A DNA stretch of 64,000 nucleotides from Corynebacterium aquatimens (GTDB lineage: Bacteria > Actinomycetota > Actinomycetes > Mycobacteriales > Mycobacteriaceae): contig NZ_CP046980.1 in assembly GCF_030408395.1 (NCBI RefSeq), forward strand, positions 992,001 to 1,056,000. Reading direction: 5' to 3'. This document shows positions 1-9,815 of this stretch, in pieces. The stretch's first letter is position 1. Each line of letters begins with the position of its first letter. Below the pieces are notes generated by a model. It was given only the letters and a program-made list of their open reading frames with translations. It was not told where the DNA came from and searched no databases. A program made the translations under genes and the position numbers.

Positions 1-241
1 ACCGGCGGTCGAGCGTGCGGCGGGAGACGTTCAAGGTACCAGCTACGTCGTTAAGTGACGCTGTGCCAGTGACGTAGGCGTGAAACGCTGTGAAGTCCCG
101 AGCTTGGGTTTGGTCGGTGCGGTGGCGTATGAAGGTGGCTCCGCAGTCTTTGCACCGCCACCTAGTGGAGCCTTTGGGAGTGGGACCGTTTTTCTTTGTT
201 TCCCCATGACATGAGGGGCATCGTGGTCTGTTTGGTGTCAC
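1..241 (-). CDS. IS1249-type transposase, N-terminal part (cut by window edge)
   Basis: Reads leftward from a GTG at 241 and runs off the window, so only about 80 codons are visible. The start of the protein has two Cys pairs (C8, C11, C30, C33) forming a zinc ribbon (CPSC, CKDC). An HTH-like stretch follows at about residues 60-80 (SLNDVAGTLNVSRRTLDRR). This zinc ribbon plus HTH start is what I know from IS1249-type transposases of corynebacteria. The catalytic domain would lie outside the window. No Shine-Dalgarno is obvious before the GTG. It lies upstream of pnp, where rpsO often sits in bacteria. Confidence 0.7.
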   Translation of the reverse strand, partial: MTPNRPRCPSCHGETKKNGPTPKGSTRWRCKDCGATFIRHRTDQTQARDFTAFHAYVTGTASLNDVAGTLNVSRRTLDRR

Positions 242-677
242 CGGGAAAGCACACCAACACCCCGCTAGCACATGAAGGTGCCATTCCGGTGGATTGAACG
301 AAAAACGAGCCAGAATAAGGCGAAAAACCCTATTCGAGCCCGATTTATGCAGCCTGATCAGCAGATATACCGGAAATCAGACACACATTTTGTCACTTAA
401 CCCGTACTTGCTGAAGTAAAGCCGTGTCCTGTCATAATGAGTTTCGGAGCGTCGGAATGTCATTGCTGAAAGATCCGGTAGCCACAACAGGTGTTCGTCT
501 TGAGGCGAAACGTGAAGAAGCTGTGTGTGGCGGGAAAGATCGTTGTTAGATCGCAAGTTTTTCACGAGTCGCCGATCTGCATCATTCTCAGCATGTGTTT
601 GGCTTTTTAACTTGACAAACGGTGGGGAACCTTTCCTTGGGTGGGCAGATCCGCTGGTAGATGGTAGAGTTTCATAG
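242..677. other. non-coding stretch between IS element and pnp
   Basis: About 430 bp with no convincing gene. It should hold one end of the IS element on the left and the pnp leader on the right. I could not locate the IS inverted repeat. A TTGACA at 612-617 has no good -10 at the usual distance. TAGAGT at 665-670 is the best -10 candidate for pnp. Confidence 0.5.
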
Positions 678-3101
678 TTGTTGCAGGTTGAAACACGCAA
701 CGCGAAAAGAAGAAGACGAATTCCGGCGGCACCGATGATCGCCGAAGACACCCCTATCGAAAGGGAAACCTTGAGTAACCGCACGCGGAGGAGCTCGTCG
801 AGCTCCCGCACAGCAAAAAACCGTAAGTCGGAGAAGAAAGCACCGGCTTTCACCCCGAAGAACTCCTTTGACGTCATCGTCGATGAGGATTACGGGATCA
901 CCGAAGCTATCGCCACCTTGGATAACGGCGACTTTGGTACACGCACCATTCGTTTTGAGACCGGGCAGCTTGCGCGCCAGGCTGACGGTTCGGTGACCAC
1001 CTACCTAGACGATGACACGATGCTGCTGTCCACGGTGACCGCATCCAACCAGCCGCGCGAGGGCTTCGATTTCTTCCCGCTCACGGTTGATGTTGAAGAG
1101 CGCATGTACGCCGCGGGCCGCATCCCTGGCTCCTTCTTCCGCCGCGAGGGCCGCCCGACCACCGAGGCGATCTTGGCCTGCCGCCTGATTGACCGTCCGC
1201 TGCGCCCGACGTTTGTGAAGGGCCTGCGCAACGAGGTCCAAGTTGTCATCACCGTGATGAGCATGAACCCGGAAGAGTACTACGACGTCGTTGCTATCAA
1301 CGGTGCGTCGGCCGCGACGCAGCTGTCCGGCCTGCCGGTATCCGGCGCCGTCGGTGGCGTGCGCATGGCGTTTGTTTCGGACGAGGATCACCCGCAGGGT
1401 GCATGGATTGCATTCCCGAACCACTCACAGCACGAGAACTGCCTGTTCGAGATGGTCGTCGCCGGCCGCATCGTGGAACGGGGCAATGGCCGCTCCAAGG
1501 AAGAAGACGTCGCCATCATGATGGTGGAGGCAGGCGCAGGCGCTAACGTCGTCAAGCTCATTGAAGCTGGCGCTCCCGCACCGACGGAAGCTACCGTGGC
1601 CGAGGGCTTGGAGGCTGCGAAGCCGTACATCAAGACCTTGTGCGAAGCTCAGCGCGGCCTGGCTGAGAAGGCAGCGAAGGAAACCCAGGAGTTCCCGCTG
1701 TTCCCGGCGTATTCCGACGAGGTCTACGATGCCGTGGAGAAGAAGGCGTCGAAGAAGCTCTCCAAGCTCATGACGATCGCCTCCAAGCAGGAGCGCGAAG
1801 AGGCAACCAACGCCCACATGGAAGAGGTTGAGGAGCAGCTCGCAGAGACCTTCGCTGGCGAGGACGCAGGCAAGGAAATCCGTGCGGCCTACAACGCTGT
1901 TCAGAAGGCCATCGTGCGCAACAAGATTCTCACCGAGGGCTTTCGTATCGACGGCCGTGGGGTCACCGACATCCGTGACCTCGAGGTTGAGGTGGAGCTC
2001 ATTCCGCGCGCACACGGTTCGTCCCTGTTTGAGCGTGGCGAGACCCAGATCCTTGGCGTGACCACCTTGGACATGCTGAAGATGGAGCAGCAGCTGGACT
2101 CCCTCAACCCGGAGACGTCCAAGCACTACATCCACCACTACAACTTCCCGCCGTACTCGACGGGTGAGACCGGCCGTGTCGGTTCCCCGAAGCGCCGCGA
2201 GATCGGTCACGGAGCGTTGGCTGAGCGCGCGCTGGTTCCGGTCATTCCGTCGAAGGAAGACTTCCCGTACACCATCCGCCAGGTCTCTGAGGCGCTGGGT
2301 TCGAACGGTTCGACCTCTATGGGCTCCGTCTGCGCCTCCACGTTGTCGCTGTACAACGCGGGTGTTCCGCTGGCTGCGCCGGTTGCTGGTATCGCCATGG
2401 GCCTGGTTTCCGGTGACGTTGACGGTGAGACCACTTACGTTGCGCTGACTGACATCCTCGGCGCTGAGGATGCATTCGGCGACATGGACTTCAAGGTCGC
2501 GGGTACTTCCGAGTTCATCACTGCTTTGCAGTTAGACACCAAGCTCGACGGCATCCCGTCTGACGTTTTGGCATCCGCCCTGAACCAGGCGAAGGACGCC
2601 CGCGCCACCATCCTGGAGACGATGGCTGAGGTCATCGAAGGCCCGGATGAGATGAACGCGCTGGCTCCGAAGATCACCACCGTCAAGGTGCCTGTGTCCA
2701 AGATCGGTGAGGTTATTGGTCCGAAGGGCAAGACCATCAACGACATCACGGAAGAAACCGGTGCGGACGTCACCATCGAAGACGATGGAACCGTCTACGT
2801 TGCCGCCGCTACCGGTGAGGCCGCTGACGCCGCGATTGATCGCATCAACTCGATTGCCAACCCGCAGCTGCCGAAGGTCGGCGAGCGCTACCTCGGCACC
2901 GTGGTCAAGACCGTCGCCTTCGGCGCGTTCGTGTCGCTGACCCCGGGCCGCGACGGACTCGTCCACATCTCCAAGCTCGGCGGCGACAAGCGCGTTGAGA
3001 ACGTCGAGGACGTAGTCAACGTCGGCGACAAGATCGAGGTGGAGATCGCGGACATCGACAACCGCGGCAAGATCTCGCTCGTCCCGGTCGAGGAGGACTA
3101 G
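678..3101 (+). CDS. pnp: polyribonucleotide nucleotidyltransferase (PNPase / GpsI)
   Basis: 3'-5' phosphorolytic exoribonuclease of the RNA degradation machinery. Two RNase PH-like domains are visible; the first begins near [12 protein letters not shown] and the second near DFRIDGRG-type sequence ([15 protein letters not shown]). A KH domain follows ([20 protein letters not shown]), then a C-terminal S1 domain ending [13 protein letters not shown]. The start is uncertain. TTG 678 lies 7 nt after TAGAGT and would be leaderless. ATG 735 is in frame. TTG 771 (reading MSNRTRRSS) has AAGGGA just upstream and gives a length closer to relatives, so it is a good alternative. The codons before 771 encode an Arg-rich tail. 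The last 39 bp of the coding region recur, diverged, at 7252-7290. Confidence 0.95.
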   Translation: MLQVETRNAKRRRRIPAAPMIAEDTPIERETLSNRTRRSSSSSRTAKNRKSEKKAPAFTPKNSFDVIVDEDYGITEAIATLDNGDFGTRTIRFETGQLARQADGSVTTYLDDDTMLLSTVTASNQPREGFDFFPLTVDVEERMYAAGRIPGSFFRREGRPTTEAILACRLIDRPLRPTFVKGLRNEVQVVITVMSMNPEEYYDVVAINGASAATQLSGLPVSGAVGGVRMAFVSDEDHPQGAWIAFPNHSQHENCLFEMVVAGRIVERGNGRSKEEDVAIMMVEAGAGANVVKLIEAGAPAPTEATVAEGLEAAKPYIKTLCEAQRGLAEKAAKETQEFPLFPAYSDEVYDAVEKKASKKLSKLMTIASKQEREEATNAHMEEVEEQLAETFAGEDAGKEIRAAYNAVQKAIVRNKILTEGFRIDGRGVTDIRDLEVEVELIPRAHGSSLFERGETQILGVTTLDMLKMEQQLDSLNPETSKHYIHHYNFPPYSTGETGRVGSPKRREIGHGALAERALVPVIPSKEDFPYTIRQVSEALGSNGSTSMGSVCASTLSLYNAGVPLAAPVAGIAMGLVSGDVDGETTYVALTDILGAEDAFGDMDFKVAGTSEFITALQLDTKLDGIPSDVLASALNQAKDARATILETMAEVIEGPDEMNALAPKITTVKVPVSKIGEVIGPKGKTINDITEETGADVTIEDDGTVYVAAATGEAADAAIDRINSIANPQLPKVGERYLGTVVKTVAFGAFVSLTPGRDGLVHISKLGGDKRVENVEDVVNVGDKIEVEIADIDNRGKISLVPVEED

Positions 3102-3123
3102 GCACCCGCTTATCGACGCTCTT

Positions 3124-3174
3124 CAGCCCCCACCATTTAAACCGGCTCATTCCGTAACAAATGGTAGGGGGCTG
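3124..3174 (+). terminator. long inverted repeat after pnp, probable terminator
   Basis: Arms 3124-3138 (cagcccccaccattt) and 3159-3174 (aaatggtagggggctg) pair over about 15 bp with one bulged A and a 20-nt loop. There is no T-tract, so it could act as an RNA-stability hairpin instead. The right arm nearly abuts the promoter of the next gene. Confidence 0.5.
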
Positions 3175-3188
3175 TTACGCTACTAGTT

Positions 3189-4451
3189 ATGGGAGCGCAG
3201 CGGGAGTCGGAGATGGATCACTGGAATCCACGTGTGTGGCACCGGCGAGTGTCACGGCCAGTGGTGGTGTGGATGGGTGTCTTTATCGCTGTCGGTCTCG
3301 TCCATACTCTGGTCCCGGAACCGCGGTGGCTGCTCATACACATTTTCACGCTCGGTGTGTTGACCAACTCCGTTGTCGTCTGGTCCCAGAACCTCACCGA
3401 ACGATTCCTGCAGAACAAGCTCCCTAACTCTGCGCGGCCCGCGCAGTTGTGGCGCACGCGCATGCTCAATGTGGGCGTAGTTCTCCTCTTGGCAGGGCAA
3501 CTCGCAGCTGGGTGGGGGCCGCATTGGGTGGTTACTTGGTCCGGTGTTTCGCTGGTTATCGCCGCAGTCGGCTGGCACGGTGCCGCAATCGCGCACCAGC
3601 TCCTGCAAACGGAGAAGACAAAGCGGTTTCGGCCAGTAGTCGCCGGCTATGTGGCTTCTGCTGTGTCGCTTGTCGTGGGCGCGTGCTTCGGCGCCGCGCT
3701 CGCGCTCGATCTCCCAGGGGTGTGGCAGCAGCGGGTGCTTCTTGCCCACGTGTTCACTAACGTCGGCGGTTTCGTCGGTTTAGCGGCCATGGCTTCCCTC
3801 ACGATTCTGTTCCCGGCAATGTGGCGGTTAAAGGGAATTCTTGCGCATCCGGTCGGGTTGCTGTGGACCCTCGCTGCTGGAATCAGTATCGCCGTCTGTG
3901 GGGCACTCGCCGGATCGAACGGCATTGCCTGCTGCGGCGTACTCGTTTACGCGGCGGCATGGGTGTACGCGCTACAGCAGTGGCTGGCAGGAGTACTGTC
4001 AATCGTCCGGGACCCACAGGGGCGGTTCACTTATTACAGCCTGTCCGCGTTGTGCGCGGTTGCGTGGCTCGTCGGATCGTTGGTGTGGATGGGCGTGAGT
4101 CTCGCGTCGTCCCTCCGCGGCCCTCTTTTGCTCGCGCCGCCAACCCTGCCGCTGCTCGTCGGCTTCGCCGCTCAGCTTCTAATCGGCACCATGAGCTACC
4201 TCATGCCCACAACCATCGGCGGGGGACCCGCTGCTGTTCGTGCAGGTCTTGCGGAACTTGGCCGAGCTGGAGTGTTGCGCGTAGCGGTGTTCAACGTCGC
4301 GCTCGTTGGATGGCTGGCGGCGCCGCACGCGATCGCCCGAATCGTCTTCAGTTTGATCGTCTTTCTGTGCCTTGCCGCGTTCATCCCGCTTATGAGGCGC
4401 GGGGTGAGAGCACAACGCAATGTGATCACTGCTGCGGGAGCTGCCCGCTAG
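3189..4451 (+). CDS. multi-pass membrane protein of a cupredoxin-associated family
   Basis: A 420-residue, strongly hydrophobic protein with roughly 10-12 membrane segments. It is a paralogue of the 4869-6080 product; both carry an N-terminal 'HxFTxGxLxxxVVxxSxxxT' pattern and end with similar helices. In actinobacteria such segments occur next to, or fused with, cupredoxin and copper nitrite reductase-like domains (family knowledge). The function here is not established. ATG 3189 lies 7 nt after TACGCT (3176-3181), suggesting a leaderless mRNA. ATG 3213 with GGGAG at 3202-3206 is the alternative. The last 26 bp overlap the convergent cupredoxin gene. It belongs to the block inserted after pnp. 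Confidence 0.75.
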   Translation: MGAQRESEMDHWNPRVWHRRVSRPVVVWMGVFIAVGLVHTLVPEPRWLLIHIFTLGVLTNSVVVWSQNLTERFLQNKLPNSARPAQLWRTRMLNVGVVLLLAGQLAAGWGPHWVVTWSGVSLVIAAVGWHGAAIAHQLLQTEKTKRFRPVVAGYVASAVSLVVGACFGAALALDLPGVWQQRVLLAHVFTNVGGFVGLAAMASLTILFPAMWRLKGILAHPVGLLWTLAAGISIAVCGALAGSNGIACCGVLVYAAAWVYALQQWLAGVLSIVRDPQGRFTYYSLSALCAVAWLVGSLVWMGVSLASSLRGPLLLAPPTLPLLVGFAAQLLIGTMSYLMPTTIGGGPAAVRAGLAELGRAGVLRVAVFNVALVGWLAAPHAIARIVFSLIVFLCLAAFIPLMRRGVRAQRNVITAAGAAR

Positions 4452-4872
4452 TCGTGACGGTGACATCGAAAAGCATGCCCTGGGCCTTGTGGCCCGCCAT
4501 CGTGCACCAGCCCTGCGTCGAATCCGCGAACGTACCGAAGTCGTAAAGCACGGTCTTTCCGGGATCGATCGGACCAGAGTAGGCAGACCCGATCTTGAGG
4601 TCGTGGCGGCGATCATCGTTGTTAGTAATCCGCAGGACGACCGGCGTGGCCGGATCCACCTCGACGCGGTCCGGCGAGTAGTGCATCCCTTCGATGGTGA
4701 TGTCCGCGACAACTGGGGTTGTCGGCCGACTGGGCTGTCGGCCTTGACTTATCGCCGTTGCTGCGCCAACAACCAATACAAACAACAAGACGACGACCCA
4801 CGCCACTGCATTAGCTCGTCGGGATACCGCTGTCCTTTGTCCGGCACCTGTGGGGGAGAGGGGGAGATTCAT
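4426..4872 (-). CDS. membrane-anchored cupredoxin
   Basis: 148 residues. One N-terminal membrane segment at about residues 22-41 is followed by a Thr/Pro linker and a small beta-rich domain. All four type-1 copper ligands are in place: H90, C123, H128 and M133, in RRHDLK and GWCTMAGHKAQGM. It should therefore be an electron carrier anchored outside the membrane. ATG 4872 overlaps the stop of the upstream membrane protein by 4 bp (ATGA), so the two are translationally coupled and probably work together. The 3' end overlaps that of the convergent gene. No multicopper oxidase or nitrite reductase domain is present in the block, so the redox partner is unknown. Confidence 0.85.
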   Translation of the reverse strand: MNLPLSPTGAGQRTAVSRRANAVAWVVVLLFVLVVGAATAISQGRQPSRPTTPVVADITIEGMHYSPDRVEVDPATPVVLRITNNDDRRHDLKIGSAYSGPIDPGKTVLYDFGTFADSTQGWCTMAGHKAQGMLFDVTVTTSGQLPQQ

Positions 4873-6080
4873 GGGTTTGTCTCCTTAGACGAAGAGCGAA
4901 TTAATGGGAGGAGGATAAAGAGCTGCCAGAGCACAGCGATCGCTATCGCTCCCCCTCCAACGATCGGCGATATCAGCAAAGCAACGAGTCCGCCTGCGTT
5001 CACCATGGCAAGGCGGGGCAGAAAAGCGCGGTTGAGGCGCCCCCTGAGGGAAGCCTTCCCCGTAAGGACAGGCAGTAGGTGGCAAAGTGCCCCAGTGATC
5101 AGCTGGAGGAGTCCCGCACCCACCACCGCGACTATGAAACTTGTGCTCATCGAGCCAGGCCCGTAGCCGGTGACGAGTGAGATTGCGTCGCCCGCGAAGG
5201 CTCCAAGCAACCAAAGCATGCCTCCCGAGACGAAGGCAGGTGCAGCGCCAAGAGGTTTATGGGCTTGAGCAAGTTCGGCGAGAGTGGGCTGCACGATGCT
5301 AACGGATGCCGCTACGCCTACCATCATTATCCCGCCCGCCACGCGGTAGTGCCCTGAAGCCAACATGATGGCTGCTAGAGTCACTGCTGCTGCGTGGGCA
5401 ACTAGCATTTCTGGGCACCGGTCGCGGGCGACGAACGAAACGCGCGCTCCGGTTACGGTTGGCAGGAATGTCACTACTGTGGAGAGCACGGTCAGCCACG
5501 CAAAGCCCCATACCGCCGTGCGTGAGTGAGCAGCAATGACGTTCATGAAGCTTCCGCTATAAGGTGCGTACATTGCCAAAGCTATGGCGAAAACGATAAG
5601 CAAGAACGATAGAACGTAACCCCATGCAGTAGCAGCCAACTGACTGATGAAGGCTCGCCGAACTACTGCGGCCAAGCTCAACGCATTCCACAGCATGAGA
5701 GTCGCCACACACAACGCGGCAAAAGCGCTGGCGGAGTTCCACTCTGGTTGGAGCATCAGGACTAAGAGTGAACCATGGAGAATGACAAGTATTGTGATTA
5801 ACCTGCGGTAGCCGATGCTTGGAGCGCGGGTGAGCGTCAGCGTGAAATGCCAGGAATACGCGACTACCGCCGTCATGAGAGCGCCCACAGTGAACGCATG
5901 GATCCGGTTCCAGCGGGGTACGCCGATGCCCCACAATGTCAGTGCGTTCAACACAACACCTAGAAGTATCCAACCGGCAACGACAGCACCGACTGTCTTA
6001 TTCCATCGACGCTGAAGTTCTCGCTGTTCCTCCAGTGTGCTATTTAACACGGAGTTTATCGTACTATTAGAAGTGTGCAT
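4869..6080 (-). CDS. multi-pass membrane protein, partner of the cupredoxin
   Basis: 403 residues with about 11-12 hydrophobic helices after a cytoplasmic N-terminus of about 30 residues. It is similar in layout to the 3189-4451 product (RIHAFTVGALMTAVVAYSW against LIHIFTLGVLTNSVVVWSQ). It is the first gene of a two-gene leftward unit with the cupredoxin (4-bp overlap). It is divergent from the HTH regulator at 6146, with 65 bp between start codons, which must hold both promoters. NnrS-like or haem/copper-related roles are possible for such proteins, but I see no conclusive motif. Conserved His residues in the helices could be metal ligands. Confidence 0.75.
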   Translation of the reverse strand: MHTSNSTINSVLNSTLEEQRELQRRWNKTVGAVVAGWILLGVVLNALTLWGIGVPRWNRIHAFTVGALMTAVVAYSWHFTLTLTRAPSIGYRRLITILVILHGSLLVLMLQPEWNSASAFAALCVATLMLWNALSLAAVVRRAFISQLAATAWGYVLSFLLIVFAIALAMYAPYSGSFMNVIAAHSRTAVWGFAWLTVLSTVVTFLPTVTGARVSFVARDRCPEMLVAHAAAVTLAAIMLASGHYRVAGGIMMVGVAASVSIVQPTLAELAQAHKPLGAAPAFVSGGMLWLLGAFAGDAISLVTGYGPGSMSTSFIVAVVGAGLLQLITGALCHLLPVLTGKASLRGRLNRAFLPRLAMVNAGGLVALLISPIVGGGAIAIAVLWQLFILLPLIRSSSKETNP

Positions 6081-6145
6081 TCTCCACTACTCGCCAACAT
6101 GGAAGTGAACTCGGAGCGTGGGGATCTGAAGGAGGGTCTTTGTCA

Positions 6146-6898
6146 ATGGCACGTGAAGTTCACACGGACCAAGTGGTTCAGCCCATTCGGGACACAAAGG
6201 GAAAGAAAGGCGTGCCACCAGCACCTGTCTCTGACTTGATGGAAATAGCAGCGGGGGCGAGTGCCAAGCAGCGCGCTGTCGTGGACGCCATTCAGGCTTT
6301 GGGCGGGACGGCGAAGGTGGCCGACATCGCCCGCTATCTCGACTCTCATCCAAACACGGTTCGTGGACATCTCGACGAATTGACGGAGTTGGGGCTCATT
6401 GGTGCGGAGCCTGAACCATCTCAGGGACGTGGGCGTCCGTCGCTCGTGTACTTTGTGCGTGCACCGCGTGAATCGGATGTGACGTCGGCGTACGTCGATC
6501 TCGTGGAGATGCTCGCAGGAGTACTCGCTCAAAGCGGAGCTGATGATCCGTCAGACTTAGGTCGCAGATGGGCCATTTCGCGGTCGAGCGCCAAAAGTGC
6601 GGGAATCAACGGGCTTCTCGACGAACTACGAGTACTCGGATTCGATCCGTACGTGCGCGCTAGCGGGGCTTTAGGATTGAGGGCTTGCCCGTTTGTCCGG
6701 GCAGGCGGGAAGCCCCCGGTGCCCTTTATATGCCGGCTGCACGCAGGTTATTTGAGCGAGTTTGGCGTTTCAAGCGAACTTGAACTGGTTCCCTTCGACC
6801 TGCAGGGGGAGTGTGGAGTAAAATTTGGCTCCCAGCATCCATTCACTGAACACCCAGACGACCCGGCGGCGATTGCAATCGGCGCCTTGAAAGAGTGA
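6146..6898 (+). CDS. HTH regulator of the COG2345/SufR type with C-terminal Cys cluster
   Basis: 250 residues. A winged helix at about residues 40-85 (TAKVADIARYLDSHPNTVRGH) is followed by a regulatory domain with C181, C196, H199 and C223 (ACPF, FICRLHAGY, GECGV). That arrangement resembles the Cys cluster of SufR-type regulators, which bind an iron-sulphur cluster. Sensing of iron-sulphur, nitric oxide or redox state is therefore plausible but not shown. ATG 6146 is chosen because AAGGAGGG (6129-6136) lies about 9 nt upstream; TTG 6140 is too close. It is divergent from the membrane protein/cupredoxin unit and overlaps the downstream cupin, so it likely controls this block. Confidence 0.8.
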   Translation: MAREVHTDQVVQPIRDTKGKKGVPPAPVSDLMEIAAGASAKQRAVVDAIQALGGTAKVADIARYLDSHPNTVRGHLDELTELGLIGAEPEPSQGRGRPSLVYFVRAPRESDVTSAYVDLVEMLAGVLAQSGADDPSDLGRRWAISRSSAKSAGINGLLDELRVLGFDPYVRASGALGLRACPFVRAGGKPPVPFICRLHAGYLSEFGVSSELELVPFDLQGECGVKFGSQHPFTEHPDDPAAIAIGALKE

Positions 6899-7245
6899 CC
6901 GTGGACATCATTCGAGGATTACAAAACCCGCGCACGACCGAGGAGCGGCATGGGCCGCGCCCTGAAGTAAAGGTCCTCGGCAAGTTCGCGGGGGCGAACG
7001 TAGTGCGAATCGCTTTCGCGGCAGGCGAAGTCTTTCCGGCGCACCAAGCGGCGCGTCCTATCATTGTGATGGGACAGACCGGCCGCGTCCGATTCACCGC
7101 TGAGGGCGAAACGGTCGTGTTAGAGCCTGGAACCGCGGTTCACGTAGAGGCTAACGTGCCGCATGACCTCGCTACCGATGAGGACTCTACGGTCACACTT
7201 TTCGTTTTGACCGACCCGTCCTATCCGCCGATTCCGAGCGAGTAG
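6895..7245 (+). CDS. small cupin-domain protein
   Basis: 116 residues, GTG start overlapping the stop of the HTH gene (GTGA), so the two are co-translated. A single cupin barrel is visible. Its first half includes VFPAHQAARPIIVMGQTGR and its second half LEPGTAVHVEANVPHDL, with histidines where cupin metal ligands usually sit. The substrate or ligand is unknown. Pairing of such a cupin with a Cys-cluster HTH protein suggests a sensor or detoxification role. It is the last gene of the inserted block. Six bases separate its stop codon from the duplicated pnp end. Confidence 0.8.
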   Translation: MTVDIIRGLQNPRTTEERHGPRPEVKVLGKFAGANVVRIAFAAGEVFPAHQAARPIIVMGQTGRVRFTAEGETVVLEPGTAVHVEANVPHDLATDEDSTVTLFVLTDPSYPPIPSE

Positions 7246-7251
7246 CCCTAC

Positions 7252-7290
7252 ACATCGACAACCGCGGCAAGATCTCCCTCGTCCCCGTCG
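7252..7290 (+). repeat. diverged copy of the pnp 3' end
   Basis: These 39 bp match 3052-3090, inside the S1 domain of pnp, at 37 positions, exactly 4200 bp apart. The two differences (3077/7277 and 3086/7286, G to C) are both at third codon positions and synonymous in the pnp frame ([13 protein letters not shown]). This is a fragment of a related pnp allele, not a fresh copy. It marks the right edge of the inserted block. Confidence 0.9.
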
Positions 7291-7292
7291 GT

Positions 7293-8273
7293 TTAGCGCC
7301 GGAGGTCCACCGCGATACGGGGCGGGTTGGTCAGCCGGAGGACCTGGAAGTCATAGCGCTGGTCGGTCTCGATGACGAACTCGGTTTCGTCATCGGCCAC
7401 CCCGCCACCGAAGACATCGGTGACTACACCGGCGCTTACGCCGTAGGACCCACCGTCACCGTAGACCGTCGAAAAGTCCCGGGATGTGCCCACGACGGTG
7501 ATTTCAAGGTTGTCGGTTGCGGTGTAGTGAATCCGAAACCCTGGGGTTCCCGTACCTTCGAACTCGAATGCGACGCGGTCGAAGCCTTCGTCGGGGTGGC
7601 TGCCGGCGCGTACGTCGACGGTGCGCAACCGGGCATCAGCTGATGCGGGGAACTCGGCAGCGTGGCTGCCGTACGGAACAAGAATTTCAACGGTGGGCTC
7701 ACCGTCATCACCGGAATCGGTTTCCTCCTCTTCATCGGCGTCAACGTGTTCTTCTTCGGACGGTTCGGCCTCCGTGGTGACAGTGATGGTTTCCGGGGCC
7801 GCCACAGTTGAACTGGTCGTGGGCGCGTCGGCGTTGGTGGCCCCACCGTTATCCTTGTTGATTAACCCGGCAGCGTAGAAACCAATGGGTACACCAAGCC
7901 CGATGATGGCCACGGGCACAAGCGACCAGGTCAGCCACTTGGTGCGCGACTCGCCGGTGGCATATGTCGGCGGTGCGGTCGGCGGCGCGGTAGGTGGAAT
8001 GTATGACTGGTCCAGATAGCCCGTCCGATAATCCTCCCGATACTCCTGCTGCGGCTGCCAATACTGGGTTGGCTGGGCCGGTGGGAGCACCTGGCGCGGT
8101 TTCTGCTGGGGGGAGTACTGCACCGGCGGCATAGCGTCGGTGGATGGATGCGACTGTGATGAACCTGCCGCGGCCATTTTCGACGTGTGAGCCGCCTCCG
8201 ACGCATCGCTAGGGTTTGTGTCTGGTTCTACGTCAGGTTTTCGAGGGCTCCGGGGTCTATCACCATTGGTCAC
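7293..8273 (-). CDS. AMIN-like domain protein with one membrane segment
   Basis: 326 residues. A Pro/Gln-rich cytoplasmic N-terminus of about 110 residues leads to one membrane helix (WSLVPVAIIGLGVPIGFYAA). An acidic Ser/Thr/Glu linker follows, then a C-terminal domain beginning LRTVDVRAGSHPDEGFDRV. That domain matches the following lipoprotein (VGSHAGYDRVVFEFEGTGTP) and is of the AMIN-like type; related AMIN domains bind cell-wall components. The start is GTG 8273. The stop is 2 bp from the pnp-end duplicate. It is the second gene after the lipoprotein in a leftward pair. Cell-envelope localisation is clear, the function is not known. Confidence 0.75.
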   Translation of the reverse strand: MTNGDRPRSPRKPDVEPDTNPSDASEAAHTSKMAAAGSSQSHPSTDAMPPVQYSPQQKPRQVLPPAQPTQYWQPQQEYREDYRTGYLDQSYIPPTAPPTAPPTYATGESRTKWLTWSLVPVAIIGLGVPIGFYAAGLINKDNGGATNADAPTTSSTVAAPETITVTTEAEPSEEEHVDADEEEETDSGDDGEPTVEILVPYGSHAAEFPASADARLRTVDVRAGSHPDEGFDRVAFEFEGTGTPGFRIHYTATDNLEITVVGTSRDFSTVYGDGGSYGVSAGVVTDVFGGGVADDETEFVIETDQRYDFQVLRLTNPPRIAVDLRR

Positions 8274-8282
8274 GAGTTCTAC

Positions 8283-8930
8283 CTACTTTTGAATATCCAC
8301 GACCAGGCGAGTCGGGTTTTCCAGCACCATAACCTTGTAGGGGCGCGTGGAATCCACGCCGATGAAGTACTGGCCGTCGGCTTCGAAGGTTCCGCCGCCG
8401 ACAACGCTGGTGATGCTGCCGCTGGTTAGACCCCAGTCCTTCTTCATTCCGTACTTAGCGTCCATGCTCATGTCCAGGGACGTTCCGTGGATCATGAGTT
8501 CCAGCGCCGCGCTGCCGGGGACTTCAACAGGGTAGCCCGAAGCCTGCTGCAGGGGCTGGTCGGTGTAGCCAGCGTGGAACTCGGGTGTGCCGGTGCCTTC
8601 GAACTCGAAGACGACGCGGTCGTAGCCGGCGTGCGATCCGACGCGGATGTCGGTCGTGCGCAGCTGCGCGAGCGGGCCTCCAAAGACTTCGGTGGGTTCT
8701 GCGCTAAACCCGTTCAGCTTCTGCGTGCTGTCGGTGGACGCGGCTTTTTGCTCCGGGGTTTTGGTCACGGTTGTAGTCTCAGTTTCGGCTGAGGGGGACG
8801 CAACCGTCGTGGTGCTCGGGTTTGACTCCGTGTCACCGGCGGACCCGCACGCGGTCACTCCAGTCGCCACCGCGACGACAGCCGCCGCGCCCAGTGTTGC
8901 AATTGTTAACCTACGTGATGGATGTTTCAT
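8283..8930 (-). CDS. AMIN-like domain lipoprotein
   Basis: 215 residues from ATG 8930. A signal peptide ends in the lipobox VTAC, so the mature protein should be lipid-anchored at its Cys. A Ser/Thr linker precedes an AMIN-like domain (RVGSHAGYDRVVFEFEGTGT) paralogous to the one in the downstream gene. A longer frame continues upstream to 9041, but 8930 is preferred. On the minus strand TACGAT lies 7 nt before the ATG, which fits a leaderless mRNA, and the signal peptide then begins correctly (MKHPSRRLTIATLG). It is followed after 9 bp by the paralogue. Role unknown; probably envelope-associated. Confidence 0.8.
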   Translation of the reverse strand: MKHPSRRLTIATLGAAAVVAVATGVTACGSAGDTESNPSTTTVASPSAETETTTVTKTPEQKAASTDSTQKLNGFSAEPTEVFGGPLAQLRTTDIRVGSHAGYDRVVFEFEGTGTPEFHAGYTDQPLQQASGYPVEVPGSAALELMIHGTSLDMSMDAKYGMKKDWGLTSGSITSVVGGGTFEADGQYFIGVDSTRPYKVMVLENPTRLVVDIQK

Positions 8931-9026
8931 AAGGTTTATCGTAACGGGTGTCGTCGATAAGCTAGTGCTCCCGCGTGGGGCCGTGTCGCGCGACGCGGCT
9001 AAGGTGTTGTGGTGAAGAAGCTGTAG

Positions 9027-9809
<783 letters not shown>

Positions 9810-9815
9810 GGCCCT

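Noticed and set aside
377..877. Minus-strand open frame of 166 codons before and over the pnp start
   Set aside because: It overlaps the start of pnp, has no family resemblance and an odd composition; treated as a chance frame.
3821..4546. Second plus-strand frame inside the membrane protein gene
   Set aside because: Arg-rich out-of-frame translation of a hydrophobic protein; not a gene.
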